Below, in pieces: positions 7,001 to 10,227 of a DNA stretch of 10,227 nucleotides; position 1 is the stretch's first letter; the number at the start of each line of letters is the position of its first letter. Source of the stretch: Armatimonadota bacterium (GTDB taxonomy: Bacteria; Armatimonadota; Armatimonadia; Armatimonadales; Armatimonadaceae); NCBI GenBank assembly GCA_014381035.1, contig JACMIS010000969.1, positions 1 to 10,227 of the forward strand, in the 5' to 3' direction. The position numbers and the translations under genes were made by a program. The notes under the pieces are model-generated. The model saw nothing but the letters and a program-made list of their open reading frames with translations, made no database searches and was not told where the DNA came from.

Positions 7001-8600
7001 CGCACTGTCGCATGAAGCCGGGGCGGAAACCAACCGCTCGATCTCCGTCACCGTGATCGGCGGACAACTATTGTCTCTCGCCCTGACCCTGATCGCGACG
7101 CCGGTCTTTTATTCGGTTTTCGACGACCTCACCCAAGCCATGGGGCGTCTTCGGAAACGGTCTGGTGGGGCGAAAGTTGCCGTGATGGTGGCTCTTTGCC
7201 TCTTGCCGGGTGTGGCACGGGGACAGGAAGAAGATACGATCCGTACCGTGGATGAAGCCGTCGCACTCGCCCTGCGCGTCCATCCCGAAATACGAATCGC
7301 TGCCGAGCGACAGACACGGGCGCGGCTTAGCACGCGGCAACTGCGGGCGGGTCTGCTCGCCCCACAGATATTCGCGTCCCTCTCCTATACCCGCCTGTCC
7401 AACGCCAACGCGCTCGGCGGGGCGACAAGCAGTACCAACACCAGCATCGCCCCTCCGCCGAACGGGGGAGCCTTGACTGGGATCCCGCCGGGAGAAACGC
7501 GGGTGCGGCAAGCCGATCCGCCAGTGGTGGATGCGTCCCTGTTCGCCGTGCAGTCGGTGGATTTGAACGTCAGCACCGCACAGGTCGGGGCTTCGCTGCC
7601 GGTGGATATTACCGGCACACTTCGAGCGGGAGTAAACGCCGGGCGACTCAACGAACAGATAGCGGTTCTGGACACCGAACGCACCGCGCAACAGGTCGCG
7701 CTAACCGTGCGTGTCGCCACCTACGAACTGCTTCGTGCCGAGGCGATTGCGCAAGTACGGGATGCCGCGCTGACCCGTGCCGAAGAACAAACGCGCATCA
7801 ACGGGGAGCGAAGCAAGGAAGGGGTGGTTTCCGAGTTCGACCGGCTGCGCGTCCTTGCCGAGGAAAAGCAGGTGCGACAGGAAGCTATTTCCGCGCGAAC
7901 TAGCGTTGAAGTAGCGCGAAACGACTTGTTCCAGCGAATCGGGATTCCGGGTGGCACCGTTCGCTTCCGTTTCAAAGAAGATGTACCGGAAGTGAGCATC
8001 GATCAAAACGAAACCGACACCGAAAAACTGTTTGCGCGGGCGATGGCGCAACGACCCGAGGCGATCCTTGCTTTGCGCACGGAAACACGTGCGAGACTCG
8101 CCACCCGTTTCGCGGGACGGACGCAGGAACCGGGTCTCGCGCTGTCTGTTGGCGGCGTGTATAACGGCAACCAGGCCGGCTTTGGCTTCGGTGGCTCGTC
8201 CGTGCGCGGTACGGGAACGGTCAATGCGACACTGACCATACCCCTGGATGACGGCGGTGCGACGCGGGCGGCGGTGCAGTCGGCACGCTCCGAGGAGCGC
8301 GAAGCGGCACTGCGAAAGGAGCAGTATCTGGTGGGGATTCGCGCCGAGATAGAATCCGCCGTGTTGGCGTTGCGCGATGCCCGTGCGCGAAAACGGCTCG
8401 CCGAGTCTGCCAGGGAAGACGCCCGAAAAGCCGAAGCTATCGCTCAGGTGCGCTTCGCGTCGGGGGTCGGCACCCGGTTGGAACTTTTAGACGCCCAGAA
8501 CACCTTAACACAAGCACAGACGAATGCAGCGGGCGCGGGTTATGACGTGCGCATCACGCAAGCCCAACTCGCCCGCGCCGTCGGTGACACCGTGCTTTGA
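4023..8600 (+). CDS. RND multidrug-type efflux pump fused to a TolC-family outer-membrane channel
   Basis: This single 1525-residue frame holds two complete proteins. Residues 1-1046 match an AcrB-type (HAE) pump of about 1050 residues: TM1 near 14-34, first porter region, TM2-TM6 (about 335-488), TM7 (about 548-566), second porter region starting near FLPQDDQSQFQ, and TM8-TM12 (about 872-1035). Proton-relay residues are present: D401/D402 in GIVIDDAILVLEN (TM4), and K945 in VKKNSILQ (TM10, matching AcrB K940). The paired Asp argues against the heavy-metal subclass. Residues 1040-1067 resemble a signal peptide. Residues 1068-1525 form a TolC/OEP channel with two repeats, starting at TVDEAVALALRVHPEIRIAAERQ and ending at RLELLDAQNTLTQAQTNAAGA. 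No stop separates the halves. The start has AAAGGAGA 9 bases upstream, and the adaptor stop is 2 bases away. An odd insert lies at about 494-528. The substrate is unknown. Separate channel synthesis from an internal ATG (7140 or 7185) cannot be excluded. Confidence 0.95.
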   Translation: MQRLAEISVKRPVFAAVLIFALVALGIFALPNLGIERYPNVDIPYVVVTTVVPGASAAEIETDVSEVVEEQVNTISGIETLTSVSYDGYSQVTVQFKLEKDGDTAAQEVRAAVDLALADLPKEADKPVVSKERTDDIPIIQFTLSAPNATTRDLTEYARRRLLTQLQGLSGVGGIAIVGGRARQMNLETDSDRLAAFGLSVADVERAVRSQNTPVPGGTVDQGANRLALRTDGRVLSLPALAAISIKKAGGRTVHLRDVADVYDSEAEAKTLASVDGVPALLLSVRKQSGANTVTVAQSFRDRLAEIAPNLPQDYRTEIVRDESIFVKSAVGDVQTHLVLGSILAAVVVLIFLKDWRSTVIAAIAIPASIISTFALMQAQGFTLNVLTLLALTLAVGIVIDDAILVLENIVRFQQEKGMDGVTATLAATKEIGLAVLATTLSLVAVFAPVALIPGLVGRFLRSFGLTMTAAILVSLFVAFTVTPMLCSRWLKGRPVVLPGERSDASSSLPPLPLEKEGGEGNPAHHQDWLTPIENLYARILRAAVKPGRRWITVLAALATIASTVPLGIAANKTFLPQDDQSQFQIAVRTREGTSLTETGRVLEQIAADVRVLPDVRGTVVTVGEISPNRGTILVRMPEKKERRNKTTQFELQNRVSSQILRTKYRSVDALATSSDPLTGGVAAIQYVLTGPDRAPLAQVAERIVSSVGTASGIVYARTTAYSDAPEARATIDRERAADLGVTSSDIALALRTLSAGEKVGRYAENGRTYDIVLRAKPDVRTDARNFANFTVPATEGIDGLVPLSQVVTFREDTGVTEIARYARQNEVRILVQPAPGVSTETVQARLQAAIDREKLPAGARGFWEGDSKEMEKTFAGFVAAFALSVVFMYLILAAQFESWLHPITILLSLPLCIPFALLPIVLTGDSINLFSLLGMLVLFGIVKKNSILQVDHADGLRASGMGRDEAIVQSSQDRLRPILMTTIAFVAGMIPLALSHEAGAETNRSISVTVIGGQLLSLALTLIATPVFYSVFDDLTQAMGRLRKRSGGAKVAVMVALCLLPGVARGQEEDTIRTVDEAVALALRVHPEIRIAAERQTRARLSTRQLRAGLLAPQIFASLSYTRLSNANALGGATSSTNTSIAPPPNGGALTGIPPGETRVRQADPPVVDASLFAVQSVDLNVSTAQVGASLPVDITGTLRAGVNAGRLNEQIAVLDTERTAQQVALTVRVATYELLRAEAIAQVRDAALTRAEEQTRINGERSKEGVVSEFDRLRVLAEEKQVRQEAISARTSVEVARNDLFQRIGIPGGTVRFRFKEDVPEVSIDQNETDTEKLFARAMAQRPEAILALRTETRARLATRFAGRTQEPGLALSVGGVYNGNQAGFGFGGSSVRGTGTVNATLTIPLDDGGATRAAVQSARSEEREAALRKEQYLVGIRAEIESAVLALRDARARKRLAESAREDARKAEAIAQVRFASGVGTRLELLDAQNTLTQAQTNAAGAGYDVRITQAQLARAVGDTVL
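5556..5577. repeat. Hairpin-forming in-frame insert in the pump gene, REP-like
   Basis: CTCCCTCT (5556-5563) and AGAGGGAG (5570-5577) form a perfect 8-bp stem around GGAGAA. The element sits in a pyrimidine/purine-biased stretch (about 5540-5590) encoding Ser/Pro/Leu then Glu/Gly residues (about 503-522), in the cytoplasmic loop between TM6 and TM7. The composition is unlike the rest of the gene. An interspersed palindromic repeat captured in frame would explain it, but no second clear copy is present in this window. Confidence 0.5.
7140..7223 (+). other. Pump-channel fusion junction with a signal-peptide-like segment
   Basis: Residues 1040-1067 (MGRLRKRSGGAK, then VAVMVALCLLPGV, then ARG before Q1068) have the n-, h- and c-regions of a Sec signal peptide. 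An A-x-G site (A1065, G1067) precedes the mature start QEEDTIRTVDEA. The basic part follows TM12 on the cytoplasmic side, so the hydrophobic part would cross the membrane and place the channel domain in the periplasm. Candidate internal starts are ATG 7140 and ATG 7185. GGTGGGG (7164-7170) lies 14 bases before the second, further than usual for a ribosome site. Whether signal peptidase cuts here is unknown. Confidence 0.7.
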
Positions 8601-8607
8601 AACGCTT

Positions 8608-9327
8608 TCATGGCGCGTCTTGCGCGAACGCGAGGAGGGACAGGAGGGCGCGGCGACCGAGCGGGGTGAGGGCGTAGCGGTTGCGCGACACGACCTGCAA
8701 AACGCCCGCATGGGTCATCTCGCGCAGATGATGGTAGAGCGAGCCGGTCGTCAGGTCCGCGCCGGTGCCGAGTTCGGTCGCGGTGAGTGGGAATTCGGTC
8801 AGCAGGAGGCGGGCGATCAGGATGCGCGGCTCCGCACCGAGCGAGGCCGCGATTCGCGCCGCACGCTCGCTGATCGCCCCCTCACGTTCCATCCGTGCCT
8901 CCACCTGACGCGACGCATCCGCGACAAGGTGCAAGACCGTGGTTTGCGCGGTCGTCGTTTCCGCATCGTCGCGCCCCGGTGCCTGCGCGAACGCCGTCAG
9001 CACCACCGCGGCGACATCCGGAGTGCCTGCCACGGCGGCTTGTGCTTCCGCTTGCAGGGCTTCGAGCAGTGCGTCGGGCGACGCCACCGGGAGGGCGGTT
9101 TTTACGGAAGCCGGGTTGCCGCGTTTGCCCTTCCCGCCGCCGCCTTTGATATTCCCCAGGTCGCTACGGAGTGCGTTGATCTCGAATGTCAAGGCACTCA
9201 GGCGGTCATGCAAAGAAGTGATAAGCCGGGATGTATCACTCGTCCCAACCTCGATGGACGATGCCGTATCACTGTCGTTGCGCGATTTACCGCCCTTCTT
9301 CTTGCTGTCCTTCTTCGCTTCGTCCAA
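8608..9327 (-). CDS. Winged-helix transcriptional regulator with a Lys-rich, coiled-coil N-terminus
   Basis: This 239-residue protein carries an ArsR-like winged helix at its C-terminus (about 155-235): AARIAASLGAEPRILIARLLLTEFPLTATELGTGADL, a recognition helix TTGSLYHHLREMTHAGVL, and a wing with VVSRNRYALTPLGRR. The N-terminal part is unusual: a Lys/Asp/Ser-rich stretch (2-20), a short predicted coiled coil (about 33-58), a Gly/Lys-rich linker (61-70), and an Ala-rich helical region (about 80-150) that I cannot assign. No metal-binding cysteines are visible. The start is TTG (9327-9325), supported by GGGG (minus strand, 9340-9337) 9 bases upstream and a consensus promoter. It converges on the efflux fusion with only 7 bases between stop codons. 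It is divergent from the response regulator gene and might control either neighbour or itself. The DNA-binding call is good; the target is unknown. Confidence 0.85.
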   Translation of the reverse strand: MDEAKKDSKKKGGKSRNDSDTASSIEVGTSDTSRLITSLHDRLSALTFEINALRSDLGNIKGGGGKGKRGNPASVKTALPVASPDALLEALQAEAQAAVAGTPDVAAVVLTAFAQAPGRDDAETTTAQTTVLHLVADASRQVEARMEREGAISERAARIAASLGAEPRILIARLLLTEFPLTATELGTGADLTTGSLYHHLREMTHAGVLQVVSRNRYALTPLGRRALLSLLAFAQDAP

Positions 9328-9353
9328 AAATTACTACCCCTATATTTTCCTTT

Positions 9354-9382
9354 ATTGTAATAACGCAAACGCTCGGTGTCAA
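9354..9382 (-). promoter_or_regulatory. Near-consensus sigma-70-type promoter of the winged-helix gene
   Basis: On the minus strand, a perfect TTGACA (9382-9377) is followed by a 17-base spacer and TACAAT (9359-9354, 5 of 6). The predicted start near 9347 leaves a leader of about 20 bases containing the GGGG ribosome site, which supports the TTG start at 9327. Confidence 0.75.
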
Positions 9383-9386
9383 GCTG

Positions 9387-9402
9387 ATTTTTCAGGAAAA
9401 AT
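9387..9402. promoter_or_regulatory. AT-rich 16-bp palindrome between divergent regulator genes
   Basis: ATTTTTC (9387-9393) and GAAAAAT (9396-9402) are perfect inverted arms around AG. The element abuts the upstream side of the winged-helix gene's -35 box. It could be an operator shared by the divergent genes, or an UP-element-like A/T stretch that strengthens that promoter. Confidence 0.45.
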
Positions 9403-9510
9403 ATCCGCGCCGTTTTCTGGAACTGCGGTACAATGGTCATTACATAGGTTCTTCCTATACCCGACGATACGCAACCGACGACGCCCGCGACGACACAAAG
9501 AAAACGCCGA

Positions 9511-10227
9511 ATGCAAGCCGCCGCTAACCCGCCGCCGAATACAGTTTCGAATGAGACCGCCGTCGCCGCCCGCATCCTGGTTGTGGACGACGAACCTGCT
9601 ATCGTGGATGCAGTGACATACAACCTGCGTCAGCAGGGCTATCAACCCCTCGTTGCTACCGATGCCGATGCCGCCCTGCGCTTGTTCCGGGAACGTAAAC
9701 CGGACCTGATCATCCTTGACGTCATGTTGCCCTCCGGGAGTGGGTTTGATATTTGTCGGCTGATCCGGCAGGGGGGCAATCAAACCCCGATCCTCATGCT
9801 CACCGCTCGCGTCGCCGAATCGGATCGTGTTCAGGGTCTTGAGATTGGCGCGGATGACTATCTCATCAAACCGTTCGGGATGCGTGAGTTGATGGCGCGA
9901 GTAAAAGCACTGCTCCGGCGTGGTACGCAGAACAGCGAGAACGTTGCCGCCGGAACCGCCGCCACCGCCCTCTCCGGTGCACTCGGTATCCCGCTACGTT
10001 CGACCCCGACGATTATGGCGTCCTCGCGGTTGGGTTTGATCATTGACGTCGAAAAACGCGACGCGCGCACGGCAGAAAAAACGCTTGTCCTGTCCCGGAA
10101 AGAATTCGACCTCCTCGCCCTTCTTGCGGCACATCCCGGGCGCGTTTTTGATCGGCAGACGTTACTGGACCGCGTCTGGGGCGAGGATGCTTATGTGGAC
10201 GACCGCACCGTAGACGTTCATATACGC
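9511..10227 (+). CDS. OmpR/PhoB-family response regulator (3' end outside window)
   Basis: This two-component response regulator joins a receiver to a DNA-binding winged helix; 239 codons are seen and the frame runs off the right edge. The receiver covers about residues 20-135: RILVVDDEPA with D26/D27, phospho-acceptor D70 in LIILDVMLPSGSG, switch T98 in LMLTAR, and K120 in YLIKPF. A linker of about 35 Ala/Thr/Ser-rich residues (138-172) is longer than common. The OmpR-type winged helix follows (about 173 on), with LVLSRKEFDLLALLAAHPGRVFDRQTLLDRVW and DDRTVDVHIR; only the last part is missing. The ATG at 9511 is the nearest good start, although its ribosome site (AAAGAAAA) is weak and the first 20 residues look like an extra N-terminal extension. 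A partner kinase gene may lie downstream. The signal and regulon are unknown. Confidence 0.95.
   Translation, partial: MQAAANPPPNTVSNETAVAARILVVDDEPAIVDAVTYNLRQQGYQPLVATDADAALRLFRERKPDLIILDVMLPSGSGFDICRLIRQGGNQTPILMLTARVAESDRVQGLEIGADDYLIKPFGMRELMARVKALLRRGTQNSENVAAGTAATALSGALGIPLRSTPTIMASSRLGLIIDVEKRDARTAEKTLVLSRKEFDLLALLAAHPGRVFDRQTLLDRVWGEDAYVDDRTVDVHIR

Noticed and set aside
4023..7160. Heavy-metal (CzcA/CusA) subclass for the pump
   Set aside because: TM4 carries the DD pair and TM10 the Lys of drug-type pumps, and no Met-rich metal relay was seen.
8598..8610. Terminator between the convergent efflux and winged-helix genes
   Set aside because: TGAAA-CGC-TTTCA is symmetric and includes both stop codons, but the 5-bp AT-rich stem without a T-run is too weak to call.
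9429..9434. TACAAT as an ordinary promoter for the response regulator gene
   Set aside because: No -35 match occurs at 15-19 bases upstream and there is no extended -10, so it is kept only as a possible activator-dependent element.
1..10227. CRISPR arrays, tRNA or rRNA genes, insertion sequences and phage genes
   Set aside because: No regularly spaced repeats, transposase-like proteins or RNA gene signatures were seen in either strand.

Overview
The window is GC-rich, densely coded bacterial DNA. It holds a complete seryl-tRNA synthetase gene, a complete efflux locus and three other regulatory genes. A predicted lipoprotein adaptor, an RND pump and an outer-membrane channel together imply a diderm (Gram-negative type) cell. 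Two genes start with TTG. Several promoters fit the sigma-70 type with exactly 17-base spacers. I cannot fix the phylum from sequence alone; a less-studied high-GC diderm lineage such as Armatimonadota is only a guess.

Layout. Positions 1-1846 (minus strand) hold serS followed 6 bases later by a response-regulator receiver gene that runs off the left edge. Positions 1847-2092 form a divergent control region with a serS promoter, a 14-bp inverted repeat in the predicted serS leader, and a tetR promoter. Positions 2093-8600 (plus strand) are the efflux locus: a TetR-family repressor, a membrane fusion adaptor, and one 1525-residue protein joining a full RND pump to a full TolC-type outer-membrane channel. 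Positions 8608-9327 (minus strand) encode a winged-helix regulator, convergent with the efflux genes. From 9511 an OmpR/PhoB-type response regulator runs off the right edge, divergent from the winged-helix gene.

How the parts work together. The TetR gene and the adaptor-pump genes each have a plausible promoter, and each carries the same palindromic 17-mer (2052-2068 and 2792-2808) over the predicted transcription start. A terminator-like hairpin separates the two units. The simplest reading is one repressor that controls itself and the efflux operon, and is released by a ligand that the pump may also export.

The most unusual item is the pump-channel fusion. The join keeps a signal-peptide-like segment (residues 1040-1067). 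It would serve either as a thirteenth membrane helix that places the channel domain in the periplasm, or as a cleavage site that frees the channel. The pump also carries a low-complexity, hairpin-encoded insert in its central cytoplasmic loop.
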